NCBI GenBank assembly: GCA_009760855.2
Contig: WPIO01000060.1
Span: 1,667,501-1,731,500 of the forward strand
Source of the DNA: Cristatella mucedo
Taxonomy: Eukaryota > Bryozoa > Phylactolaemata > Cristatellidae
Direction of reading: 5' to 3'
DNA length: 64,000 bases
In this document: piece by piece, positions 36,901-48,900 of the stretch
Position numbering within the stretch: the stretch's first letter is position 1
Layout of the letters: each line of letters begins with the position of its first letter
The notes under the pieces: model-generated
The model's input: only the letters and a program-made list of their open reading frames with translations
The model's database searches: none
Told to the model about the DNA's origin: nothing
Made by a program: the position numbers and the translations under genes

Positions 36901-39900
36901 AGCCTGACGGTGCAACGCGAACGCTTGTGCTCGGAGACCGAGCGAAGATGGGCGCCGTTGTCGCGACCGCCGCCATTCAGACATCGCTTAGAGCTTGTAC
37001 CTGCTCTGAGCGACGCCTGCCGGCGCTCCGATCCACCCACAGGAAGCGGCTGCGGCCGAGTCTTCTCTTGGCCGCCAGCCAGCCTGAGAATGGCCAAGCA
37101 GAGAAAGAGAGAGAGAGTGAGTGAGAGAGAGAGAGAGAGAGAGGATGAGAGAGAGAGAGAGAGGGGGAGCGAGAAAAGAGAGAGAGAGAGAGAATGAAAA
37201 AGAGAAAGAATGAGAGAGAGGGGAGAGAAAAGAGAGAGAGAGAGAATGAAAAAGAGAAAGAATGAGAGAGTGAGAAAGAGAGAGTGAGAGTAATAATAGT
37301 CATAATAATAATACATTTGTATAGCACCCTCATCTCTTTCTATGAGCTTTACAGATGTGCATAGAAAGCATTACCAAACGATTGGTGGTAACACCCGCAA
37401 GCAGTAGGCACAATGTAAGCAGGTGCATACACACGAAAGGCGAATCACAAAGACTCACCAAATGCTGTGGGAGGCAGGTGCGTTTAAGATTCTTTTTAAA
37501 CGTCGTCACGTCAGGGGACGCTGTAACGTGCGTCGGTAGTGAGTTCGAGGCTGTGTGAGCATAAGAACTAAAGGCACGGTCTCCAACGGCTTGGAGGTTT
37601 GTACGAGGTATGGCTAAACAATGTGAGAGAGAGGGAGAGAGAGGACAGTCTGAGACACGGCGACGCGTCGAGCTGCCAGCGAGCATCGTTCGCTCTTACG
37701 TTGCAGGTGCATCCGGGGCCTGTTGGCCGATCGAGCGTGTGTGCTGGTCACGCATCAGCTGCGCTTCGTTCGAGAAGCCGCCGAGGTGCTGGTGATCGTT
37801 GACGGCCGCGTGGCGCAACGCGGCAGCTACGACGAGCTGGCGAGCAGCGGCGTCGACTTTGCCAAGATGATGAAGACGGCCGCATCCGGTGACGACGGCA
37901 GTTCGCTAGCCACCGAGGCCACCGCCTCGGAGGCAAGCGACCCGCCAACGCTTCGCACGGCGGCGGCGGCGGCTGACAGCATGCCGGGCGGAGCGCCCGT
38001 GTCCGCCGCCGACGACGTCCGGTTCGTCCCTGGCGGCGACGGGACGGCGAGCGATGAGGACGGAGGCAGACGCACGGAAGCTGAGCCGAGCTACGATGAC
38101 CCGCTGCTGAAGCACGGCAAGGACGCGTGCAGCGTCGACATCGTCGACGTGGCGGCAGCAGCTCCTAGCGTCGCTGCTCTCGCGTACCAGGCTAACGAAC
38201 CGGAGTACATCGAGGAAGGCGGCGTGGCCTACAGCACGTACCGGAAGTACTTCGGAGCCGGCGGAAACGTCGCGGCAGTACTAGTTTTCGTCTTGCTGAT
38301 GGTCGGTGGCCAAGCGGGCTTCATCGCCATCGACTGGTACCTCACGGAATGGTAGGCCGCTATTTGCGTGCTTCGCTCTCGCAAGCGACGGAACTCACAG
38401 GCGCTCTACCATTGGAGTTACCCACAGCCGAGAGAGCCGATTCAAACGTCCCACGCCCGGCTCGAGGCGACGCCGCTTAGCGTACATATTCAGAGCAGAG
38501 GTCATTTTATCAGGATAGGTGATGTCTCTCTCCGAGACTCAGTGCCGATTGACCTCACTCTTGAAGATTGCAACTGAAGTGTGCCATTCATTCTCTACTG
38601 AGATCGCTCGCGCTAATTTCTCAGGCAAAAGAAACAGCGAGCGGACGGCTGCAATGTTCAGCGAGATTGCTGTTTAGCGGTTCGCTCTAACGTTCGCTTG
38701 CTGCTTCTCGGGCGAAGCGGACCAGTGGAAAGAGGCTCTTGACCTTCGAGCGAGCGCTCTCCCATGAAAGCTGCACAGCTCCGGCGGGGCCGTAGAGTTC
38801 CAATTTCTTCGCCCGTTCACGCGGCGTCGCCTCCGCGTCGTAGGTCGCACGACGGAGGAGGCGGCGGCGGAGCGAGCGTTCCGCAAGAATCGGCCACCGA
38901 AGCCACTGGAAACAGCACGCAGCTCAACCATACGACTTCCGGCTACTCTTGGCCGCCACCACCGAGGGTGGTCGCGAACCCGCAGATAGACCGGTTCTCG
39001 AACGGTAGCCGCTCTTGCGGTAACGGTTCGCTAAACGGCAGCCACGAGACGGAGCTTCCGGCGGCTTCGTTTTCCGCCGAGTACTTGTACGGCTACGTCA
39101 CGCTGGTGGTCGGAGTGGTCGCGCTGAGCGTTCTGCGCTCGGTGGCCTTTTACAAGGTGAGGCGAGGGTCGCGCCCCGTCGCGCCTTTCCGCAAATGGCG
39201 GCCATATGCCAGTGCAGGGCGAGCGTAAGGTGCCGAAGGTCCCGTGTGCGCGCGTTCAGTGCCGCCGAGAATGCAGTCGCGACTTTCGCCCCTATCAGGC
39301 GCTGCGACATCATTCCTCGTGGCTGCAAGAGCCGCAGCGTCGAACGCAATGGCCGCCGCCGCACTCAGTTCCGGCCCCCGCCGACCGCAAACTTTGCCGC
39401 TCTTGCCGCCGCCGCGAATTTCTCCCTGCGAGCGTTACGCGAAGCGCCCGCCGTGCGGGCGTGCCAGCTCTGCACGTCGGCGGCCGTAAACCGCGGGCTG
39501 ACGCTGACCTCCGACCACTCCGGCTCCGGAGACGCGAGCTACATCGCACAGTCAAGGCCGCGAGCGCGTAAGAGATGAGCCGTAATGGCTCACTAGGTAA
39601 AGCGGTTGCTTTTCACGACCTCGACCCCGAGGTCGTGGGCTCGAATCCTGCAGTGGGCGATCCTTTATCGCCACTGCAAGCGGTGGTGATAGCCGTAAAG
39701 GCTCTTCTGTCGCTATTCAAAAGAGGCTGTTAAATCAGCTAGCATTTATGAGCAGCCGGACTGCGCCGATGCTAGCGCTCGGGCTGAGCTCCCGTGTTCG
39801 GGTGCCGCCCTGAGCCCAGGGCGTACGCCGACGTCGGCTCAAGCATGGCTCCGTCGTACCCGAGCGGCGAGCGGCCTTTTCCTTCGATGCGTCGCTCTGA

Positions 39901-42900
39901 TGATCTATGAGCAGGCGTCGGGAGCAGCGGGCGGGCAGCCGGCGACGCGGAGGGCGCTAGCAGCCAATAGCATTTGTGGCGGCGTACCTCAGTCGTCCGC
40001 TTGGCTTGAGGCAGCAGGATTAATACCGTTGCAGCTTAACTGCAACTTGGCTCGAATGTAACGTAATGTATCTCCGTCTGTGAGTCCACAAGGCCACGAG
40101 GGCTAAGTAGGTGCTACGCTCGAGACTTTTGCGCAGCGAACTCACTGCCTAAGCGGCTTTTGGTAGCGAATTCGGTAGCCGACAGGCTTCATCTCGCGCA
40201 ACAAAGAGAAAGTGCGAGCATTGCTGAGTCAGCAGGGCAGTCAAGGCAGTCAGTAGCCTGGCAGTGGCAGCTCAGGACGGCTGGAGAGGATGCGTCACAG
40301 TCGGCAGCAAGAGAGTAGATGTCGTTGCGTAAAGAATTGCGGAAGTTTTCTCCGAAGTCTACGACCTGCAGAGCAAAAGCTTCGGTCGCCCACGGTCTCT
40401 AAGCTACGGAATGAAATAGCAAAATTATTGTCCGTAGAGAACCTGGAGGCGCGAGGAGGCTGAAACTGGTGCAGCAGTGCAGCGAAGTTTGAAAGAGCCA
40501 AGCCGTGGCCTTGGCCACGTGGGTCAGCGTAAAAATGTCGCCCCGCTTAGTGCTGGCCGCATTAATCAGACATAGCCGCAGCAGCAATTCGCTCGTAACT
40601 CGTCGGCTACGGCACAAATTTAGCCGCCCGGATACGCGCATTGCGGATTCAGTAAGTGCGTTTGATCCTGAGCGGCTGTCAGTGAACACAGTCGCTAGCC
40701 GGAACAGACTTGATCTCGCCAAGCAAAGAAGTGAGAAACGCAGCTTCGTCCGGAGGGCAAATGTCGTCGGCAGAGGGATTAGTAGCAGCGAAGACGGCGT
40801 GGCCCGACGGCCGGATAGGAGGTGCCAACAGTCGGAAGCAGGAGGGAAGAAGACTCCGCGGTTTCGCAAGCGTCGTGAACTTGAGCTATATGAAGTCCCA
40901 GAAGGATCGGAGGCGCCGGCGGTCGTAATGTGCGAACGAGGACTGGCGATCGTGCTTCATTTGCAGCAAATGTAAAGTGCCTTGAAAGAAACCAAGTTTT
41001 CCAAAGGCGCTACACAAATGTATTATTATAATTACTATAATAATTTTACAGGTCTGGGCGGACCTCTACAACCACTACCACCACTCTAGACCGGCTGCGA
41101 CCGGCGCAGAAGTTGAGTAGCTACGACAATAACAATGATAAGAAGAAGGATAAGAATATATATATATAGCACCCTCAGAGAACTGAATCTCTTTCTAGAC
41201 ATTTTACACTTTAAGTTGGAAGTTAGCTTTGTAAAATCAGGTCAAGCCAAGTAGAGATTAGCTGATTCAACAGCCTCATTTGCATAGTAGCAGAAGAGCC
41301 TTCGCGGCGGTCAGCCAGCTCTCAGAAGGCAATAAAGGTTTGTCTGCTGCTGCAGGACTCGAATCCGCCACCCGGGTCATGAAGTGCAAGTACCTTACCC
41401 CTGGGCTACGACCCAGGGCAGCGATCGATCAATAAGCCCCGAGCCACCAAATGGGAGCCCCATTTAACAGGGATTTCCGTATCTTCATGGACTCTTAATT
41501 TGGCAGAAAGCCGAGCGGATGCGGCATGCCACACTTGAGATGGGGTGCCAATCACTTGACGAGAGAACGTCTCGCAAGGCTAGTGTCAGCACACGTCCGC
41601 TACTCGATACTCGATATAAATCGCATCTAAATATAAATATAGCAAATATATAAACGTCACTTGTATTGTGCCCTAAGAGAACCTAATCTCTGTTCAATTG
41701 TTTTGTAAGTGCCACAGTTTTCGAGCCAACGATCGTGGTCATTTAAGCCAAGCACCGCAACGCACAACGCTGATCCAAACCAGTGCGTCCGCTGCCCGAG
41801 ACTTGATCGTGGCTCGCTGTGCGTCCGCTGCCCGAGACTCGCTGTTCGTCCGCTGATCGAGGCTCTTTTTTCGCATCCGCCTAGATCACAGTCGCTGCGT
41901 CAAAGCGACTGCACGACGCGATGTTTTCTGCCGTCGTTCGTGCGCCGATGAGATTCTTCGACACAAACCCGACAGGACGAATTTTGAACCGGTTTTCCAA
42001 CGACACGGGCAATATGGATGACCTGCTGCCAGGAAACTTTTTTGACTTCGTCACGGTGAGCCAAGACCACGATGAATAGCCTTGGTTAAGTAGAGCAGTA
42101 AGGAGCTATCGCTTATACTTGCCTTTACCTCGTTCGTATAAGGCGAGAGCCCTGCGGCACATGCGAAGTGCCTCGATAGAGGTCAAGTTCTCTTCGGGTG
42201 CTATACAAATGAATTATATATTGTCTATTTTATTGGCTCCTAAAAGGCGAGCTAGCGTGACGTGCGCTCGCTTCTTCACACTCTCTCCCTCTATCTCTCT
42301 TACCCCCTGCCTCTCTCTCCCCCTCCTCTCTCTCTCTCGCTCGCTCTCTCTCACTCTCCCTCGAAAGACCTGTTCAGTGCATCAAGCTTTGTGCTCCGCC
42401 TTGGCAATGTCTGACTGCTTCATAAAACATCAAATTTCATCAATTGGCCTCATCAAACTGCATTACTAATGTGTCGATCCTTTCTCTTTACTTAACTACT
42501 GCTCTGCGCTGCAGCCGGTTTCAATCCTCTCGCCCGAACCCGCCCCCAGAATATCCCAACCGCTGCCCGCCCCGTCCTCCTACCCCCTCCCCCGTCGAAA
42601 CCGTCGCTCACTTTTCTCCATACGCAGTAGCTGGGCATTGGCAGTAGCTGTCGCGCAGTTTCGCCTCCGGATACTTAACCGGCTGCAAATTCTCAGCCAC
42701 GCCCACATCGGCTCTTGGTGCAGCGAAAAGACAGCTCAGAAACGCGGGATGCCCGAATGAAAGCTGATAAGGGAAATAAATACGCAGAAGGATAAGCAAC
42801 TTGAAGGTAACATTTGGACGGCCCGTTCCATCGGTTTCTCCTCGGGTCTGGGTAGGAAGTTTACAGGGTTACTGTTCCTTCCAACTTCTGCTTAGCTTCC

Positions 42901-45900
42901 TACTGGCTCCACCCACAGAGTAGTTGACTGAAATCTGAAATAGGCCATTTGACGCTTCTGTCATGCTGCCATTAGAACTAAGTTTCCTGTCAGCATTGAG
43001 CGACGTTGCCTCCGGGCAGGCTTTATACTTCCGGCCACCGCCTACGTCCTTGATGCCGGTTCTTGAAGCAGCACTTGCTACGTTCCATTAACCGGTGCCT
43101 TCGTGTTAGCTTAAAGTTAGTTCGAATAAATCATCTTCGTGTCGTCCGCCATTGCTTTTAAAGCAATGAAGAAAGCGTGCCCTTGGCGGCAGGTTCGATC
43201 GGTCGTTTGTTTCTAGCTTCCGTCGGTCCTCTGTCAGGTCGCATGCCGAGAATTAGAGTCGCGCGATCAGCTTCATCCGTCTCCATCTGTCTAACGATCG
43301 AATGTCCCCTGTCTGTGTGACTGGCTCTGAACATAATCAGATATTAAAGCAGGGATTCGGAGAAATGGACCTAGTAAACTCACCTTAAGAGCGGGGGGGG
43401 GGCCCCGCGGCGAACTGGCACGGCAGCCTCTCGCTTCCGGACCAATGCTCTTACGATTTTGCTATGGATGCCACACTTTCTGCCTTTCCAAACTGTGTCA
43501 CGTTAGTGGTGACATTGCATTTAGAATATTGCAACACCCTTCAGTCAGGACTCTCGGCATTTGCCGTTGATTAATCGACTACAACTGGTGCAAAACTCGG
43601 CAGCTCCGCTCGTCGCCAAGTGGTCCCCCGAATCAGGTGCACCAGCACACCTATCGGGCCTCCTAACTCGTTCGGTGTGCTGTCGCACCACCCACACCTT
43701 TGCTGCCAGTCGTCTCGCCTTAAACTAAATTGAAATCTTTTGGTCGTCGTGCCTTAAGGTAGTATGCACAGAAAGTCTGGAACGTCGCGTCCGGCTTGCG
43801 CGTCACGAGCTGCATGACTTGGCCAAGTATCAGCTAAACGCGCCGTATCCGCTCCGCTCAGCTTTCCCCTCGAACAAGTTGACTTGTCTTTTTATTATTT
43901 CTGCATGCTTTTTGTGCTTACTCGTGCATGATTTACTGCATGAATTTAAGAAGGAGTAATCAGTGGTCTGCTTGTTTACTTCTGCATGCTGGTCTAAGCA
44001 CGATTCTTGTATATTTGTATATGCTCGACTAGCACGATGGCTTGCATGTCGTTAAACCATGGCTATTGCTTCTTTTGAAGCCAGGTAAAATAAGCCTAGA
44101 TAAGATTTGGTTATTTTAGAGTGTTGTGTAAGCGACATATTATGATAACATTTACAGCGGGCTCTTAAGGGGTTTCGGGCCTAAGTATGGCCACTTGTGT
44201 ACCCTAATCGGATCCCAAAGTCACTGTGGAGTATATATTGTGCGTGCGGTTAAAAAACGTGAGTACAAGCTCATTAACGATGAGAGAATGAACGGCAGCG
44301 CACCGTCGGTTGCTCAGACACTGAACCAGCTTTACATATAAGAAGCCTCTGAAAAGTTTGTAGGCGTGGAATGAAAGTGAAAACCACCTTGAACTGCATT
44401 CGCCTATTTCGGGCGATTGAATGCAGAACTGCCTGCGAAGCAGGTAAACTTGATTCGCTGACGAGTAGCAATTTTATTGAAGAAGCCAGAACACTCAAAC
44501 GATCGGAAGCTCACATCGGCTGCGCGTGCTCGGCCGGCGCCTGATCTTGCTGCTGTGCTGCTGCTGGATATGGTTCCAGTGGAAAATATTCCCGCCACTT
44601 AACGTTAGGTGTGGGGTTGCATTTCGTTTCAAAGAATCCGTTCTCTCCTATGAACTTTAAACACTTTATTATTAGAGCTCGCTCACACGTAGTCACTCAT
44701 ACCAGGATGTAGATTGTCAACTTCAGAGGGCTTTAAAAGAAACGACCAAGAACTTTAACCGATATTCGAAAGGTACAAAGTCTTGTTGAAATTTTCGCCG
44801 TTGCTGTATCTGTCGTAGTTAATGGCCCTGCCGCGCTCGTGTAATGACAAAACCTGCTAGGAAGCAATTGGCAAGGTCAAAGTCGTAACATGGACAGGGC
44901 ATAATGACTGTTTTTGTGCTTGCTTTCTTATGCGCTGCTTTCTTTTCATTCTTGCTTCTTTTCTTTCTTGCTCATTCTTACGTCCTTCACAGACGCTAGG
45001 ACAATAGGAATGTTTTACAGTCTATGTAGAGGAGTGGCTGCAGGATCAAGTTTTCGTGAAACCGCAAAAAAGAAATAGTGCAGATTCGCCCCTAACTAAT
45101 TCTAAAACGTAAGTCCTGGATTTTCAAGTTCGGGTGATAAAAACAAAGTAAGTAACTGTGTAAGTTGCACTGTTTCGTTTTCCATTTTCGGAGCTCCGAT
45201 CTGTAAGCTCGCTATCTGTCAGCCGCCGATCTAACTGTATGTAGATCTATTGATGCCATGGGCTATTCGAATAGTATTCTGAATTTTTTGTTTGTTTCGA
45301 CTAGACTTTTATGCTTGTTTTGGGCACCGTGATCATGGCTGCGACGGCAAACCCGTGGGTTCTCATTCCACTGGTCCCGATTCTCGTGGCGCTGGTGATC
45401 GTCAGAAAGGTATACGTCACTACATCGAGAGCTGTCAAAAGACTGGAAGCAGTATGTACGTGGTCAGTGACACGCGTGCATAACAGTTGCCCGTAACAGC
45501 AGCCATGGCAACTACATGTGGCAAATCGCGAGACTCTGCTGATCCTGGAGAGCCCATTGCTCAAATTCCCATTGCGAGCGACGACACACGTGCGTGCCAA
45601 TAGTCTAAATCTGAAGGTCTCGTGCTTACTGTATTGCATGTTGCGTGCCACTTGCTGCACGGTCTGACTTCATCCATTCGTGGTCGATACCGTAGGCGTT
45701 TAGCGCTTGGGTTCGAGGCAGTGTAAAAAGAATAACGGCTGCAGCATCGCAGTAAAACAGCTTCCTTCTAATAAATAGCCCTCTCAGCAGTTCGGTTTCT
45801 TGTTAAATAGGCATTACAGTATGGATCAGAAGGCTTCTGTTTTAAATTCAGGGCTTACTCTGTAAGTTAGAGCCCTGAACATATATATGAATTCTAAGCA

Positions 45901-48900
45901 GCTGCGATCTCGGGACGTTTTTCATTACACAGTTTTTTCATCAACAATTTTTTATCTGCGATGGATAAATGTTTCATAAATGAGCTTACCAAAAATCCTT
46001 GGGGACCAGCTTTTTTTGAGATCTCCTAAAATACATTTGAAATCCTTAAGGCAAATACTTCTACTGTTAGCCACTAGCCTTATCTCAACTTCAATTTCGT
46101 AGGCTTCAAATTTAAATTGTAGCATGAGGAACTCATTTGATCTCATACTCCAGTTAATAGTAGTCTTTGCCTTTTTTGTAGTTAAGCTTGTGATGAGGCT
46201 ACGTCAAATGCATGGCTAAATAATGGCACATAACGAATGAATACGTTGTATACGTTTTCCGTTAAATCCTGCATTGCACAATTAAGGCTATGCAGCTTAG
46301 CACTAAAACACTTGCAAACATGTTGTAAAAGAAACGCTGATACTCTTTGAAAAAGCCTATAGACGCCTTCATTCAAAGATCCTCTACCTATGGAATTACA
46401 GCGTATGATACACATGCACTCATAAACCTACTGGCATAGGTAAATAAACAGTTACCTATTAGTTATATTATAATCAAAACACTGTACCAATGTGATTCGT
46501 GTGTAACTTATTCAAATGTTTCGGTCATGGGCTTACTCATATTCATTAGTTAGCTAGCTACATACTTTAAGTTGTGCATGCTCATCTTTTGAATGTGTGT
46601 CTACTAGTCTCCACCGCTAGGCTCGCCGCGTATATTGACGTCACTGGCTCCGGTTTATTGCCTTGACATGCTGCGATCCAGAAACTAAACAATAGTAATA
46701 GATACACGCCTATCACAAGTATGCGTACATCTGCAGGTCTATACGATTGCATGCGCATGCAGCGGTAGTGCCGGTATCTGAGACATCGTACAACGCTAGC
46801 TAACCATTGCAGCTCTGCCCAGCCGCAGTGCATTGCCAGCGAAAGTCGGCCCGGGCTAGCTTAATTTCGCGAACGGCTTGACAAAGTTTCCTTAAGTAGC
46901 CTCCTCTGTCAGTCAACTCGTTTGATAGATGTGTCAATGACATGAAATGTAGCCAGTGAAGTCTTTGCTTTGCCCACAGCTCGAAGTCCTGTCTTGTCGC
47001 ACGCCAGTACTTCACTGGCGGGGCTGATCACAGTCAGGGCGTTCTCAGCCCAAGACGCATTCATCAAGGAGTTTAATATGAACCAAGACAGTCATACGGA
47101 AGCGTTTTATCTTTTTCTCTGCATCAATCGATGGTTTGCAATACGACTGGACTGCATGTGCGTCACATTCATCGCCTCCATGACGTTTCTCTGCATACTG
47201 GCGAAAGAGAGTAAGGGCACGCCACTGAATGCCATCTCCCTCTGCACTTGGATTCAGCATATGTATGTTTCCATGTGTATGCATGCACACTAAGACACAC
47301 TCACGGGTCAATGCGCATATACTGTATACTTTCATACTGTCCGGTCTGTATTATCACAATCCATGTCACCACGATGCAACGTTTTCCCTACGCACTGAAC
47401 TTCGACCACGTTTTAATTTAGGGCAATCCTGAGTGCTAAATGGCACTATACAGAATGCGGCATCTCTCGCACTGGTGGCAATTTGATTGTCTGCCACGAT
47501 CGAAGAGCTTGCCCGTGTCTGTTCACAGTTGTCGCCGTGGGCTGTTGTGTTTAATTTTAGCTATCTTAGCTATTCTCCATATAACTACTTGCTGCATGTC
47601 TAAATCAAAGGTCTTGTGCGAGTGGTACAGCGTCTTCAATTAGATTAAGTACTGAAGGAGAGCAATTTTAAAATGCATGGGATCTCATGTGCTGTCCTAC
47701 TGAAAAGCTTCGATCATGTGTCTGAGACGATGCTCCGTATGAGACATCGTACTTACGGCTTGTATCTACTATCGGCCGCGCCACTCCCCGATATCACCAC
47801 CAAACGCAATCTTGGCTTTCATTTCCACACCGACCGTTCTGCAATCTGCTCTACCTATTCATTAACCCTTTAAAGACATGGTCCTCAACTGACTCGCTTA
47901 AATTCCTTGCAGCCTGAATCGATGACATGTGCATTTAAATGGCTGCTAACTTTCTGAAGCTAAACTGTGCTAAAAATAATCCCTCATTTATGGGGAAACC
48001 CGAAAGTTAGAGGACATCAGCATCACGATTTATTTTTATCTAGCATCACTGTCAAGTCGGTCTACTTTCAACTGCGGAACACCACCAAAATCAGGTCCTG
48101 CTTGGACGAGAGTACGACAGCCAAACTAGGTCACGCGTTAGTGACATCGCGTCTAGATTTCCGCACTTCTCTTTATTCAGGACTCTCGGCACGCGCCTTT
48201 AATCGGCTGGGCATTTGGTTCAAAACTCCGCCGCTCGTCTCGTCTGCCGGCAAAGGCGCCGCTGTATGAGCTTCACTGGCTCCGGCTATCGAGTATCTAA
48301 TCAATTTCAAGATCCACTGTCTGACCGTCTGTCTGGCCGTTTCACTCGCTTGCGCAGGCCTGCCTGTCCGACCTCTGTGCACCTACAGCGTGCTTTAGCA
48401 GCGCCTCAGCATCTACCCTCTCGGTCACGCAGCACTCCGGCAGCTTTCCAATACGCCAACTCAGCTGGTACAGGCGGAAGTGCCGGTCATCTCTTCGGGC
48501 GACAGCCAAGGGAGCCGTAGTGCAGAGAGCAGCGTGAGCTGCAGGAATGTCATGGCCAGCCTTTAAAAACACTTTTAAATGCACAGTCTTGTGAAGTTTT
48601 AGCATTTGAAAGTTCAATTTCGACTGTGAGTGCGCACGTTGCAGGTATATATGTGAGTTGTCAAATCATGTCCCCTTTCTTTGATGCTCATCATTGCTTC
48701 GCCGCCGTAGTAGTACTATACATATCACACCAAGGACTCAAAGTAAACACGACTTCGGAGGCTGCGACGAACTTACGGACAGACTGAGGAGCCTAGCTTA
48801 GTATAGGGATAGATCATCATGACTCTCTTCTATCCCTAGCCGCTTTCTGGGCTCGCCTCCGCCCGCAGAAGAAAACTCTGCGGATTGACTTTGCCGTTCG

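Larger units (their letters stand above)
35775..37706 (+). other. Intron 11
   Basis: Holds the inverted solo LTR, a GA-rich tract (37100-37292) and a LINE-B tail. 35775-36190 shows two adjacent copies of GGCAGGCAGCCATT (near 35824 and 35841) but nothing else I recognise. Confidence 0.7.
42056..45304 (+). other. Intron 14
   Basis: Contains a LINE-B tail (42150-42240), a CT-rich stretch (42275-42362) and a LINE-C fragment. 42365-43470 and 44000-45304 have no supported feature; a G run sits at 43393-43401. Confidence 0.6.

Noticed and set aside
36606-37316. 236-codon minus-strand frame
   Set aside because: Runs through the GA microsatellite and translates to Ser/Leu repeats.
41892-42055. Alternative acceptor (CACAG) for exon 14
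   Set aside because: Would start the exon out of phase with exon 13; the TAG acceptor at 41884 keeps phase 0 and the expected length.
44274-44696. Minus-strand frames inside intron 14 separated by one stop
   Set aside because: They look faintly protein-like but match no family I know, and lack flanking signals.
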